From positions 1,302,001-1,366,000 of the forward strand of contig NC_059543.1 in the NCBI RefSeq assembly GCF_905220415.1: 64,000 bases of DNA, given 5' to 3'. The notes under the pieces were generated by a model. The model had not been told where the DNA came from and ran no database searches. It saw only the letters and a program-made list of their open reading frames with translations. This DNA comes from Colias croceus. Lineage: Eukaryota > Arthropoda > Insecta > Lepidoptera > Pieridae. Positions within the stretch are counted from its first letter, which is position 1. Each line of letters opens with the position of its first letter. Shown in pieces: positions 9,747 to 20,541 of the stretch. The position numbers and the translations under genes are program-made.

Positions 9747-9997
9747 CGGGACGTGAATCAAAGTTACTTGCTACATTTCAATTATTAAGTCATCGAGTAC
9801 AGATAAAAATGCTCATAAAATAAAAACTACTGGGCCTATCTGAATAAAAATTTTATGGGACCAATTCGACACCATCAAGCATCGAACAAAAAAACAATTA
9901 CGTAAATCGGTTCAGAAACCTCGGAGTAATCGGTGTACATACGTAAAAAAATACCAGCCTCCTAATTGATAACCTCCTCCTTTTTTTGAAGTCGGTT
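9747..9997 (-). mobile_element. MITE family H (ACCGACTTC inverted ends)
   Basis: Shares long blocks with 25395-25639 and with 32909-33120: AAAATGCTCATAAAATAAAA, GACCAATTCGACACCAT and ACCTCGGAGTAATCGGTGTA. It ends TTTTTTTGAAGTCGGTTAAC, the family terminus. The start is taken where similarity to the 33110 copy begins. Non-coding. Confidence 0.65.
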
Positions 9998-10354
9998 AAC
10001 AAGAAACAACACTCAATTATCAATTTCGTTATAAGTATCAACATGATTATAAAATTCATACAAAGCTTTACAATATTTATGAAACACAAATTCAATTTAA
10101 TCATGCGAACTCCTAATAACGCTACATGAAATGTTTACAAACGAAATAAACAAATAGAATGAAATATTAAAAGATAAATAAGCTATGAAGCCCGTCAAAT
10201 AAATATGCACGGTTAACATTCCGTAGCAATTTTGTTTGAGAGGTACGTATATCAAATAGGTTACATAGGGTAGTAAATGGAGCTAGTTTAAATATTATAG
10301 TGTAAGATCTGGTGAAAGAAATATAGCCAGATTTACAATTTCTGGATATTGCTT

Positions 10355-10473
10355 AACTGTCTGTTAAAATGACATATGAAGTATACCTATTTATCTGAAG
10401 TTCAGTTCAGTTCTTTAGTTCAGTTTGTGTTTTTAGAAAAAAAAAATGCCAAACTGTCTGTTAAAATGACATA
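10355..10473. repeat. Pair of 22-bp direct repeats
   Basis: AACTGTCTGTTAAAATGACA followed by TA occurs at 10355-10376 and again at 10452-10473, 97 bp apart. It looks like a local duplication with diverged spacer, or the flanks of a lost insertion. Confidence 0.6.
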
Positions 10474-10926
10474 GTATGAAAATATGAGTATATACAAGAC
10501 GTGTTAAAAAGGCTTATGATCAAGAAGTTTCAGTTTGAGTTAAAAAAAAAATACAAAGTCCGTTTCGTTCATTTATTTGTAAAATCAGTCAGTCATTTGT
10601 AAATTTCCCGTCCGTGTCCTTGAAGCGCATCGTTCCTTGGTTGTGTTTATTTTCCTTAAACACCACGCATTGCAATAAATTCTGCACCTGATTTCTCTAC
10701 GGTGATGTGGAATCTCCTCTACTTAATACCAATAGAGTGATGGAGTAGGTTCAACACTTATATTTGCTTATATTATGTACTCTTGTAGATCTTTGTGAGA
10801 ATAGGCCGCCGTGACTGAAAAGATAAAAGGGAAATATATCATTATTAGAAAATACAAAAAGTTTACTATTGTTGGTTAATTATTTGCAATAATTGCTTTT
10901 GTTTGTGTATTGGCATATTAACATAA

Positions 10927-11128
10927 GGCTGGTTGCAGAGCTTGACCAACCATCAGTGCGTACGTCGCGCTTGTCATATGTATGGAAATTCATAAAACCG
11001 TTCATAGCTAGACCGACCATACGCACGCGTAATGTCATGCGCATTAGTGTCATAGTCATACAATTGTTGATGCGTATCGTCAGGACCGACGGTACGCACT
11101 GACGGTCGGTCAAGCTCTGCAACCAGCC
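10927..11128. mobile_element. 202-bp MITE with TAA target duplication (PIF/Harbinger-like)
   Basis: Terminal inverted repeats GGCTGGTTGCAGAGCTTGAC / GTCAAGCTCTGCAACCAGCC are perfect and flanked by TAA on both sides. The interior also pairs in part (CAGTGCGTAC near 10951, GTACGCACTG near 11093). A 3-bp TWA-type duplication fits the PIF/Harbinger superfamily; the assignment is by analogy. The overlapping open frames on both strands come from this palindrome. Confidence 0.75.
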
Positions 11129-11845
11129 TAACAGTCATAACATGTCGAATATAATGTCATATTTTCATTATTTGTATGTTTAAATTGTTTGTGATATTAA
11201 GTTTGTAACACATACTGAATAAAATGTGGGAAATATGTAACGTTCATAATCTGTCTATTTTATTTTTTAAATAAGTACCTACGGTAAGTATTTACATTTA
11301 AAAATCTTTCAGTCATGTTTGAGAAAGACGAATTCAACGAGAATTCGTCTTTTTTATAATATTTGTTTTGTGTTTTTATTTCTTGTTACATTATTTAAAA
11401 AAATGTATCAGCATATCTTAGACTAAGTTCGGTAACTGTATTTGTAGGAAAATTCGTTATAGATTTGAGAGTATTGTGAAGTAATAATTCACGAAAGAGG
11501 TCGACCTCCGGTCCATTTTTATATTCACTTTGGAACTTTATAATAGAAAAATGAAGTCCATTTTACTGAAGGAAATTAGAATCGAGATATTTCTAATATT
11601 CCCTACCTTCGAGCTTCGCTTCGATTCTTTTTTTAATCCAGTCATTAAGGTACCATGAACTAATTATTACAGAAAAGTGATTTAAGTATTCTGCTATTTT
11701 ATGCACTGTTTACATAGTAATGACGCAAATTAATCACGTGTTTTTTACGCTTATATATTTCTTAGTAAAAAAATGTATGGAAGAGTAAATTACTTTCTAG
11801 AAATTAAATTTCAGTAACCTATAGAGTATAGAGCTTTATGGTTTA
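11129..11845. other. No gene; a 12-bp hairpin
   Basis: AT-rich. AAAGACGAATTC (11324-11335) and GAATTCGTCTTT (11341-11352) form a perfect stem with a 5-base loop, followed by T-rich sequence. Otherwise nothing recognisable. Confidence 0.5.
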
Positions 11846-12087
11846 CTAGCTTTCCACCCGAAGCTTCGCCCGCGCAGTCAAAGAAAAATCCGCATAGTTC
11901 CCGTTCCCGTGGGATTTCCGGGATCAAACCTATCCTATTTCCCCGGGTAAAAAGTAGCCAATGTCCTTTCTCGGGTATCAAAATATCTCTATACCAAATT
12001 TAATGCAAATTGGTTCAGTAGTTAAGGCGTGATTGAGTAACAGACAGACACACAGAGTTACTTTCGCATTTATAATATTAGTAGGGA
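11846..12087 (-). mobile_element. HelB non-autonomous Helitron
   Basis: Minus strand: starts TCCCTACTAATATTATAAAT after A and ends GGAAAGCTAG before T. Blocks CCCACGGGAACGGGAACTAT and GATATTTTGATACCCGAGAA are the HelB signature. The 3' hairpin is weakened (GCGCGGGCGAAGCTTCGGG). About 40 bp are present that other HelB copies lack. Confidence 0.8.
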
Positions 12088-12289
12088 TTTGGGGAAAACT
12101 TGATGGTAATATCAGCTAGATCACGATTAAAAAAAATCAAATGAAACATCAGATGCATCCCTGGGGTATGAAACAGATGCATTTTACGCGTTTGAATGAT
12201 CGATACTCACTTTTTCATCACATGCCATACCATTTATTTGTTGTAATAAGCAATGCAAATGAGAATAAATAAATGTTATTTATTTTAAA

Positions 12290-12477
12290 CTAGCTTACCG
12301 CCCGCGGCTTCGCCCGCCTTGTCTTTAACTTAATAAAATACATACTAAAACCTTCCTCTTAAATCACTCTATCTTTTAAGAATACCGCATCAAAATCCGT
12401 TGCGTAGTTTTAAAGATTTAAGCATACAAAGGGACATAGGGACAGAGAAAGTGACTGTGTTTTATACTATATAGTGA
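12290..12477 (-). mobile_element. HelC non-autonomous Helitron
   Basis: Minus strand: starts TCACTATATAGTATAAAACA and ends CGGTAAGCTAG before T. Internal HelC blocks are clear (plus strand AAAATCCGTTGCGTAGTTTT). Confidence 0.85.
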
Positions 12478-14268
12478 TGCGTAAAAGGTTTATTCATTGT
12501 CAACTCTACATAAAAGCTAAATGCAAACCATTTACATGCAGTTTTTAAAAGTCTTTGAATGTATTCAATCTCCTGTAAATAGGTCAAGAAGGGGCCGGAG
12601 TAATATAATAGAATTTCTAGAGGATTCTTGAGCTAATAGGACTAGAAATTTCCTCCAAACATTAAACACTGGGGAGAAATATTAAATAATACTCCGGGAA
12701 TCTTGAAATTTCGCTTTAGAATGTAAGCTTTTCTGGTAAGGAATTTTTTAGTTTTGTAAGACGTATTTCTTTAAATGTAGTTGCTAATGGTGGTTATTAT
12801 GTGGGTCTCGGGTCGGGTTTAATTAAACCCTTTTTGAAGACCTGTAAAGTTCATCAGACACAATTTAACGTTATATTACCTATGTCATTATTAAATTGAA
12901 TATTTTTTTGAAAAATAAGCCTATATGTATGTAAGTACAATAGTTATGAAGCAACTGAAAGCAAGCAAGCTGATGGTAAATTTTTATTTATGGACTGTGG
13001 ACGTTAGACCTGAAACTACAAATGATGAACTAGTTATGAATTAGAAATGAATCCATAGATGATGATAACTCGAAAATTGTTCAATCGAATGGTATGTCTA
13101 CAAAATATACTCTCCAGCCTATTCGAAAAAGGGCATAAGGGAAAATATTATGCAATAAGTGCTTTGGCAAAACACTGAATTTAATTTATTTGCTATTTGC
13201 CTTCCTCGCGAGGCTGCTCGTCCTGTGTGGACCCGTCTATTTTTTAATTATTTATTATTCTTCTGTATTCTAATACTAGACTTAAAGTATTAGATGAATA
13301 ATTTCTTTATAGAAAACGTAAGGAACAACTAAAGCAGAAACTAGTGATAAATCACAGGCTTTTAAATTGTATTGTCCTTTCTGATTGATTAAGTGGATCT
13401 CAACTGTCTTGATAGATGGACCGAAGAAATATAGCGATTTATAAAGAATTCAATTAACTTCACAATGTGCAGTAAATTAAATGTCCTCTTGAGTGTATTG
13501 AAAATGTTTTTCCCTTAAATTTTCGAGATTTTTGTCTTGAGAGATATTATCGACAACGCTATCTAGTATTCTTGATGTTCTTGAGTGCGATTATATCTAG
13601 CTGAAATGTAAGTTAATCGTTCATTTCACAATCAGTGCTTTGCAGCTAATAAATATTATTATAATTTATAATTATTGTATCTTTGAAATTTTGAATTGAT
13701 ATCAGTAAATAAATAGTAAATCATCGAAAATCATTGTCCCCATATTTCACAAAAATATTCGGGATACACAGTCATATTAGTGTTTTGGGACGATTATACG
13801 ATATATGATTATGTTTAATTCTTTGCAATTATTATTTATAGGTACTTAAATAATTACTAATTATAATAACCAACGTTTTTTTCCTTCCACAAACCCACAG
13901 GACGACAAAAAATCAATACAGGGTGTTTTATACTACTCCGAATTTTATTTTATCATAAATTTTATGACAATATGACATATTTTAAAAAGCATAAAACAAA
14001 TACCCACAGCAATAAATCATTCAAAATGGAATACCAGAATACCTAATACCATGGAAGGCACATTTCAACGTAAACAGATGGGCATTCCTCTAATCAGTCT
14101 TTTGTTAATACTGCGAAGGTAAGGGTCGCTACCCTAACCGCAAGTCACTAGGATTGTCTTCGACATAGCTATGTATAGTTGTATATATGATTATATAATA
14201 TATAATACATTGTTTGAGTATACGAATAATTTGTTATTAAGAATGGTAGAAATATATACTTATACTTA
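12478..14268. other. No gene; MITE fragment and a possible transposon end
   Basis: AT-rich. Positions 13203-13237 repeat the right end of the MITE at 9219. A TACAGGGTGTTTTATAC motif near 13918 and an inverted ACAACACCCTGTA near 14889 could bound an old TA-type transposon that contains the two HelA copies, but the arms match for only about 11 bp. No reading frame. Confidence 0.35.
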
Positions 14269-14471
14269 TCTATACTAATATTATAAAGCTGAAGAGTTTG
14301 TTTGTTTGTTTGTTTGTTTGAACGCACTAATCTCGGGAACTACTGGTCCGATTTGAAAAATTCTTTCGGTGTTAGATAGCCCATTTATTGAGGAAGGTTA
14401 TAGGCTATATTTCATCACGCTACGGGCAACAGGAGTGGAGCCACGGGGGTGAAACCGCGCGGAGCAGCTAG
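14269..14471 (+). mobile_element. HelA non-autonomous Helitron
   Basis: Starts TCTATACTAATATTATAAAG after A. Five GTTT units follow. Ends GAGCAGCTAG before T. It is the upstream member of a head-to-tail pair. Confidence 0.85.
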
Positions 14472-14665
14472 TAATATTATAAAGCTGAAGAGTTTGTTTG
14501 TTTGAACGCGCTAATGTCGGTAAGTTCTTGTCCGATTTGAAAAATTCTTTCGGCGTTAGATAGTCTATTTATCGAGGAAGGCTATAGGCTATAATATATA
14601 TTATATCATCACACTAAGACTAACAGGAGCGGAGCACTGCGGTTAAAACCGCGTAGCATAGCTAG
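14472..14665 (+). mobile_element. HelA Helitron, head-to-tail partner
   Basis: Begins TAATATTATAAAGCTGAAG directly after the previous CTAG, lacking the first seven bases of a normal HelA end, and ends GCATAGCTAG. The missing bases suggest insertion of the upstream copy into its 5' end, or rolling-circle read-through. Confidence 0.8.
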
Positions 14666-16524
14666 CAATAAATAAAGAACTATTTAAAGGATGTGATTTG
14701 TCGAATCTGAAGAGCTAAAACGAAAAAAATAAGTTTTTTTTGAGTACTCATAGTAGACTATTGTAACCATGAGACCCATAAAAAAACTTGTAAAATATAA
14801 CCGAAGCCACGTAAAGTTAGTGTCATTAATGTGTATAAAAAGTTAGTATTATATTCACATCACAAACTTACAAGTTGAAATAAAAACAACACCCTGTACC
14901 ATCATAATCACCATCAAAACGCGCGCATACTTATAACGCAAATAAGCAGCGTGCGAGTCAGAATATTTATCAGTGACAGTGTACAGGGTGTTCAAAACAC
15001 TATTAGGCCTTATTATTCACGCCACACTCGCGTGCAAACGGAAAAATCCAATTAACTTCATACGAGGAGCTCGCAAACCCTCCCTTGGCTCAGCCACTCG
15101 ATGTAGTCTAAGAGCCTGCTGAGTATCTATTTTTAAATTTAAAATTGTATTTATATATTTGAATTTTAATTTGAAGACAATTTGTTTTAATCATTTGTAT
15201 TGGGGTCAATAATTATCATCATTGATGACAGGCAGATTTTCGATAAGATAAATAGGTATGAATTTTATTTTGTATACTATGTTATTTATATCTGGTCGAC
15301 ACGATTGGAGAAAGGCTCGACACGATTCAATGACCTTGTTATGGAAAATATTTCTACCCATTCAGTAACGAGAATAATAAGAAAACATTACTGGGAAATA
15401 AGAGGCAATATTAATAAAAAAATATTATGAGAATCAATGAGGCTTCACAAAATCCGCTGGGTTAACTAGTAAAATATACAAAAGGTACAAAACAAGCAGA
15501 AATAGGTATTTTGTTTCGTTACAGAAAAGCCTATTTGATATACCTTTTCCAGTTACAATATCTTGAGTGAGGATAAGTGGGAATAAATCAAATTTCTGCT
15601 TATGTAACGAAATCCCGAATATTTGAAGGTATAGCCGGGGTTGGACATAATTCAATTGTAAACAAAATATATTATTATTGTAATGAAGGTGGACGTGATT
15701 GACACTTTTCGTAATGTGAATAATATTTCTTTGTAAAACGATACGAGAGAAAATGTTTTTTTATTTATAGTAGTTAAATGACATTAAAATCGAAATATGA
15801 ATAACGTGTATGAAGTACCTGATTTATCAATGGTTTTCAGTATATAAAATAAGAATATACAATATCTTTAAAAAATTAATATGAAGTAAAACTGATAGGT
15901 ATTTGAAATTGATTACCATAAAATTATATAATTTATTTTTCTAAAACTTTATCTTATTCATCATATTACTTTCCTTTTATTGCTTTTTTCGTAAAAAAAA
16001 TTTGGCTCTACATTTTCATTAACACAAAAAAAACACAATAGCTCATCCATATTTTTTTGAACATCGATTTTTGTTCCTTAATTCAAGCATTCAATTTCTT
16101 CAGCAGCTCTTAGCCTAGCCAACTCGTACTAACGACTACTTTTCAATAACATTAATGGAACGGCCACGGTTATTACGCTCTACGATCGTTACACCGTGAA
16201 CTCGGCGCCATTTTAATTTCATTCACTATTTACGATTTGCGTAAAAAATTGATGGAGATAAGCTTAAAAAAATATTCACTAATTTGTGTATATTTTTTAA
16301 TTGATTCCTATTAATTTTTAATGACCTTGTTAGATATTTGACTTCTGAAAGGTATAAGAAAACAACACGGGTTTAACACTGCGTTAATTGGAGCTAGCCG
16401 CACGAGATAATAATATTTTAAAGCATCATTACATTATATTATTAGTTTAACTAATATTAAAAACTGTTACCAGTTTTACTCTACAATTAAAAAAAAATTT
16501 AAATAGCTTTTCAAATATTATTAA
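14666..16524. other. No gene recognised
   Basis: A TACAGGGTGTTCAAAACAC motif lies near 14983, followed by somewhat GC-richer sequence to about 15120 (CTCGCAAACCCTCCCTTGGC). This may be the end of an unidentified DNA transposon. The open frames at 15200-15655 have AT-driven composition and no recognisable motif. Around 16140-16215 there is a GC-richer patch, GAACTCGGCGCCATTTTAA. Nothing firm. Confidence 0.35.
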
Positions 16525-16731
16525 CTAGCCGTGCCGCGCGGTTTCACCTGCGTGGCTCCGCTCCTGTTGGTCTTGGCGTGATAATATATAGCCTATATTA
16601 CTCGTGGATAATGTAACTTGCGAATGGTGAAATAATTTTTAAAATCGCTCCAGTAGTTTATGAGCCTATTCATTACAATCAAACAAACAAATAAACAAAC
16701 AAAGTTTTCCTCTTTAAAATATTAGTGTAGA
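16525..16731 (-). mobile_element. Chimeric Helitron: HelN 5' half, HelA 3' half
   Basis: Minus strand: starts TCTACACTAATATTTTAAAG then AGGAAAACTTTGTTTG. This is not the HelA start, but it is shared with the element at 52257. It ends GCGGCACGGCTAG with a HelA hairpin. The middle block, GTAACTTGCGAATGGTGAAA on the plus strand, is shared with 52257, whose 3' half is HelB-type. Confidence 0.75.
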
Positions 16732-17338
16732 TAAAACAGAAAAATGGAGACATTACAGCAACTAAGCAGCTGTTTTAAACATTTATTTAAAAGAACTTAC
16801 AATATTTACTTCTCTCACTATTATTTCTATTATATACTCACTCATATAACCTTAACGACATCAGCAATCCTTTCGGGAAATAAGCTGAGATGTGGCAATT
16901 TATACAACACTTGATTTTAACTCCACATAAGAGGTCTCCATTTCCATGATCCACATATTACAGACCTCTAGAGGCCAGTAGCCATTTTCTATACTTTTGC
17001 TTCTTTTACCTTTGAAATTCCTCGAGAGTAGAACTTATTCCTTTTCTTTGTTATAAAAGTTCTAATCTTATGTAATAGTGATACTTTTTAAGTAAAAGGT
17101 ATTCTTTTTTTCGAGAACAATCCAGAGTTTTCTTATTATAGCAATTGTTTGAAAGTTTTTTCTTTAATAGCTAAATTAACCCTATTCTTGAAGTTTGTTC
17201 GCATTTTATTTGTACGTGTCCTTTGACTTTAAATATTTTGTACGTTCTTTTTGTATTCATAACATAGCTCGTCTTGAAATTTTCAAAATAGAATTAATGA
17301 AAAAAATGTGTGCGTGTACCTACTAGTGTAAACACGTA
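16732..17338. other. No recognisable feature
   Basis: AT-rich, no repeat or coding signal that I recognise. Confidence 0.4.
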
Positions 17339-17529
17339 AGAAGTGAAACTTCTTTATGACCTTATTATTTTTTCAAAAAACAATTTATTATATGCAACTT
17401 TACAGAAATACGTCGAATCAAGCGTGGTAGGGATAAGAAAAAGATGGCACGTAACGGAAAAATGTCACGCGTAACGAAAAAATGTTACACAAAATTTTTT
17501 TCCAACCCCAATAAAGAAGTTTCACTTCA
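17339..17529. mobile_element. MITE with GAAGTGAAACTTC ends (family J-like)
   Basis: Left end AGAAGTGAAACTTCTTTATG and right end AATAAAGAAGTTTCACTTC are inverted repeats. The interior contains CGTAACGGAAAAATGTCACG and a near repeat of it. Related termini occur in the elements at 19011, 23271 and 41886. Confidence 0.55.
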
Positions 17530-18089
17530 TAATTTATTCAACATTCAAGTTGCCATTCATTGTTCAATTTTAGCCCAAGTTCAATTATTTTTATTACAAA
17601 TCCGTATGAAAACAACCAGTTTTTAGAAACAATCTCAAACCTAAAAATTATTACAAATTTTAATATTATTTAAACCCAATATGATACCAAAACATGTACG
17701 TTAATTACCAAACATTTAAACAAACTGCAGTTAAACTTAACACGTTAATAAACCAATAAAAAAGGCAAGTTAACGGTCGACATAACGCGCGACATTAAAA
17801 AATTAAAACGTCGAATATCATTGTAATAAAAGTCGAGACGAGAGTTAATGGCGCGAGTTTCCAATTTTATATCAGTTTTTGCTTAATCGGACAGGAGTTA
17901 TTGATTGAACGGACGCTTCTGTTCGGTGTAAATGTATTGTATTTATTTTTCATTGATAATATGACTATTGTATGTGTTACACGTATTTATATTAGTTTAA
18001 GTTTAAATAGGTTCTTGAGTGATATTTACGTTGCTTAGTCGATCCCTACGAAGGCAATCGACTAGCTAATGTCTCTACTTCAAATGTTA
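17530..18089. other. No recognisable feature
   Basis: AT-rich. The small open frame that ends here runs out of the MITE at 17339 and is not a gene. Confidence 0.4.
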
Positions 18090-18277
18090 CTAGCTGTACC
18101 GGCAAACGTTGTTCTGCCTTACTCTTCATCTCCTAGGGATAAGAAAAATAGATGTTAGCCGATTCTCAGACCTACCCGATATGCACACAAAATTTCATGA
18201 GAATCGGTCCAGCCGTTTTGCAGGAGTATGGTAGCTAATATTGTGACAGGGGAATTTTATATATTAGAAGAAGAAGA
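18090..18277 (-). mobile_element. HelI non-autonomous Helitron
   Basis: Minus strand: 5' TCTTCTTCTTCTAATATAT after A, 3' CCGGTACAGCTAG before T. Internal blocks GAATCGGCTAACATC and CGATTCTCATGAAATTTTG (minus strand). Its 3' part reads GGCAGAACAACGTTTGCCGG. A fragment of the same family is at 37011. Confidence 0.7.
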
Positions 18278-18449
18278 TAAAGCTGAAGAGTTTGTTTATT
18301 TGTTTGTTTAAACGTGCTAATCTCAGGAGTCGTGGAGGAGGAGAGTCAGATTTTGAAAAATTCTTTCGGTGTTAGTTAGCCTATTTATCGAGGAAGGCTA
18401 AGACCAACAGGAGCGGAGCAATATGGGTAAAATCACGGGGCACAACTAG
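18278..18449 (+). mobile_element. HelA Helitron, 5'-truncated
   Basis: Begins within the family at TAAAGCTGAAGAGTTTG, head-to-head with the HelI copy, and ends GGCACAACTAG before T. A stretch after ATCTCAGGA is rearranged (GTCGTGGAGGAGGAGAG). Confidence 0.7.
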
Positions 18450-19010
18450 TAAAATATATACGGATGAATTTTATTATAATATATATTAATTTATATATAT
18501 TAATTTAAAACAAATAAATGATATATACTGCATCATAGAGTAGGTAACTAAAATATCCATCATTAAAAGTTAAATAAATAATAAAATTTGAACGCACGAA
18601 TTATAATTAAAATGGTTAAATATAAACGTGCAAATAAATATCACAAGCGAACAATTACGTGAAGTTAAAACACACAATAATTTACATAATTACAGCTATA
18701 TGCTGATTAATTACAGTATATTTAATTAAACACTTTATTACCTTACATTTACTGAAAAATTGAGTTAATGTCTTATTTATTAACGCGCGCGGTTTTGTTT
18801 ACAATTGAGTACAATATCATTATGTCTTTAACCCTTTGTACTATATAAAATCTTTACCGTATGTTCATTAAATTTAATTTAATAAGGAGTAATCTTTGTT
18901 AATGCTGAACCGATTTTAATGAGACTGTAGCTAAATGATAGAATAGTTCATAGAATAGATCGCAGGTGTAAGCTTATACTTATTACAGCATTAAATATTT
19001 TTGTATTTTT
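18450..19010. other. No recognisable feature
   Basis: Very AT-rich sequence (ATATATTAATTTATATATAT near 18480) without genes or recognised repeats. Confidence 0.4.
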
Positions 19011-19161
19011 GGAAGTGAAACTTCATTTGGCGCGTTGAGGGTAAATTTTCAAGGTCGCGTCATGGCAATACCGTCACGTCATGGAGTGAGGTAAGGATTT
19101 TTGTATATTTGAATCTTGCCAAAACTTGCCAAAGTAGGTTCACTTCTGACACACAAGCTCT
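19011..19161 (+). repeat. Repeat family J, copy 1
   Basis: Shares GCGTTGAGGGTAAATTTTCA, AAGGTCGCGTCATGGCAATA and GTCACGTCATGGAGTGAGG with 41886-42047 and, inverted, 23271-23446. The ends GAAGTGAAACTTC and GGTTCACTTCTGACAC are partly inverted repeats. Non-coding. Confidence 0.65.
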
Positions 19162-20036
19162 GTTTTAATTCAAATAACATTCTGTAATAAAGGCATCAAC
19201 TACGAAATACGTCATTCAAGATCCAACCTGCAACTACGTCATAACGATCGATACGCCTACGCCTCGTGTTTATAAATACTTCGCCATTTCACGTAACCCC
19301 ACTGTAAAAATACGCAAAGATTTTCCATTCACTGTCTATTTTCGTCGAATAACAAAGTTTTCGAACGATTTCAGTACGCAGTGACCCTTCTAATTTATTC
19401 TGCGTAAATGTCAATAAAATTATGATTACGCGATAGTCCTGTGCAAATAGCTGGAAACTCACTGATAGGTTTGGGACGAAACACTTTTATAGGCAGTTTT
19501 AATGTAGTGTGTAACGATAGTTAGGGATAGATAAGACGGATACCATGCGCTTTATAGTTTTTTCAAAGTTGTGTTTTTATTAGCTCTGTTTTTATGATTG
19601 AGGGAGATAACATTTCACATTCTATTCTACGTGTTTTTGAGATTTTTTGGCAAAATATAAATATAAGAAAATAGTAGACCGTATGTAGTGGACCGTATGA
19701 GTAAAAGGTTTGTAGTAGTGGATTATTGCTGGGTTTAAAGTACTCTATGTTATTTCTGGACGAGCTACCCTGCTCTTTTTACACGAATATTCACAAATAC
19801 GTACATCAATGAATATTTTATTTAATTCAGCATATTCTTTTGTTTCAAGAATTTCACGTCAAAACAACAATCAGCAGTCACGCACGAACAACATTCAAAA
19901 GCATTCCACTAAAAAGTCGAACAAGAAAAATATTTGCCGAACAATAAACGCACCCTTTAAATCTGTCAATCTAGCTTGTATGACCTGTCATTTGCACAGG
20001 ATTTAGCCTGCCTCACCCCGCTCTGTTAGCCCTGCC
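19162..20036. other. No gene recognised
   Basis: Mixed AT-rich sequence. The 65-codon frame at 19809 has no recognisable motif. Confidence 0.35.
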
Positions 20037-20296
20037 ATTTATACAGAGATCTATATAAATTGGTGAAGGTAAGGCGATCTGTTTGTATGTAATGCCTCTA
20101 CACAATTGGCAGCGTTGGCCCAACAAATGATCGTCGATGTTTGCCGCCATTACGGCGATTATGAATCTACAATGACGGCCGATCATAGACATTTAGGCCC
20201 TCTACGCTATCCTGATTGCCTCTACTTGCCCAACGCTGCCTATTGTAAAGAGGGACCATTATCCTTGCAATTTACACAGAGAATCTATACAAATTG
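20037..20296. repeat. Direct repeats flanking a MITE-like insert
   Basis: TTTATACAGAGATCTATA near 20038-20062 and TTTACACAGAGAATCTATAC at 20271-20290 are diverged direct repeats of about 27 bp on each side of the palindromic insert at 20108-20240. Confidence 0.5.
20108..20240. mobile_element. 133-bp MITE-like element (family L)
   Basis: Ends GGCAGCGTTGG and CCAACGCTGCC are perfect 11-bp inverted repeats. The left part CGTTGGCCCAACAAATGATC and GGCGATTATGAAT recurs at 26471. Superfamily unknown. The open frame across it is fortuitous. Confidence 0.55.
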
Positions 20297-20491
20297 TTAA
20301 GGAAATATCCTTACATGTTTCGTGTTAGTAAGAAGAGTGCTAGAGATGAGCTTAAATACTTTAGGGAACTGATTAATTGAAGATTACTTATTTTTAATTG
20401 ATTAAGGATCCGGTGTCAAATGCATGTGCTATTCTCTAGAGTCTATAGGAGTTCCTTACAGTTTACATTAAAGAGGTGATGATATGATTTA

Positions 20492-20494
<3 letters not shown>

Positions 20495-20538
<44 letters not shown>
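20495..20538. repeat. (TG)22 microsatellite
   Basis: About 22 uninterrupted TG dinucleotides. Confidence 0.95.

Positions 20539-20541
<3 letters not shown>

Noticed and set aside
10880..11122. Open frames on both strands near 10.9-11.1 kb
   Set aside because: Both lie in the palindromic MITE at 10927-11128; the symmetry opens both strands.
11324..11352. Bacterial-type terminator hairpin with T-run
   Set aside because: The genome is clearly eukaryotic and there is no transcription unit beside it; kept only as a hairpin.
13918..14898. A 980-bp transposon bounded by TACAGGGTGTT and its inverse, containing the HelA pair
   Set aside because: Only about 11 terminal bases match and the arms diverge at once; too weak to call an element.
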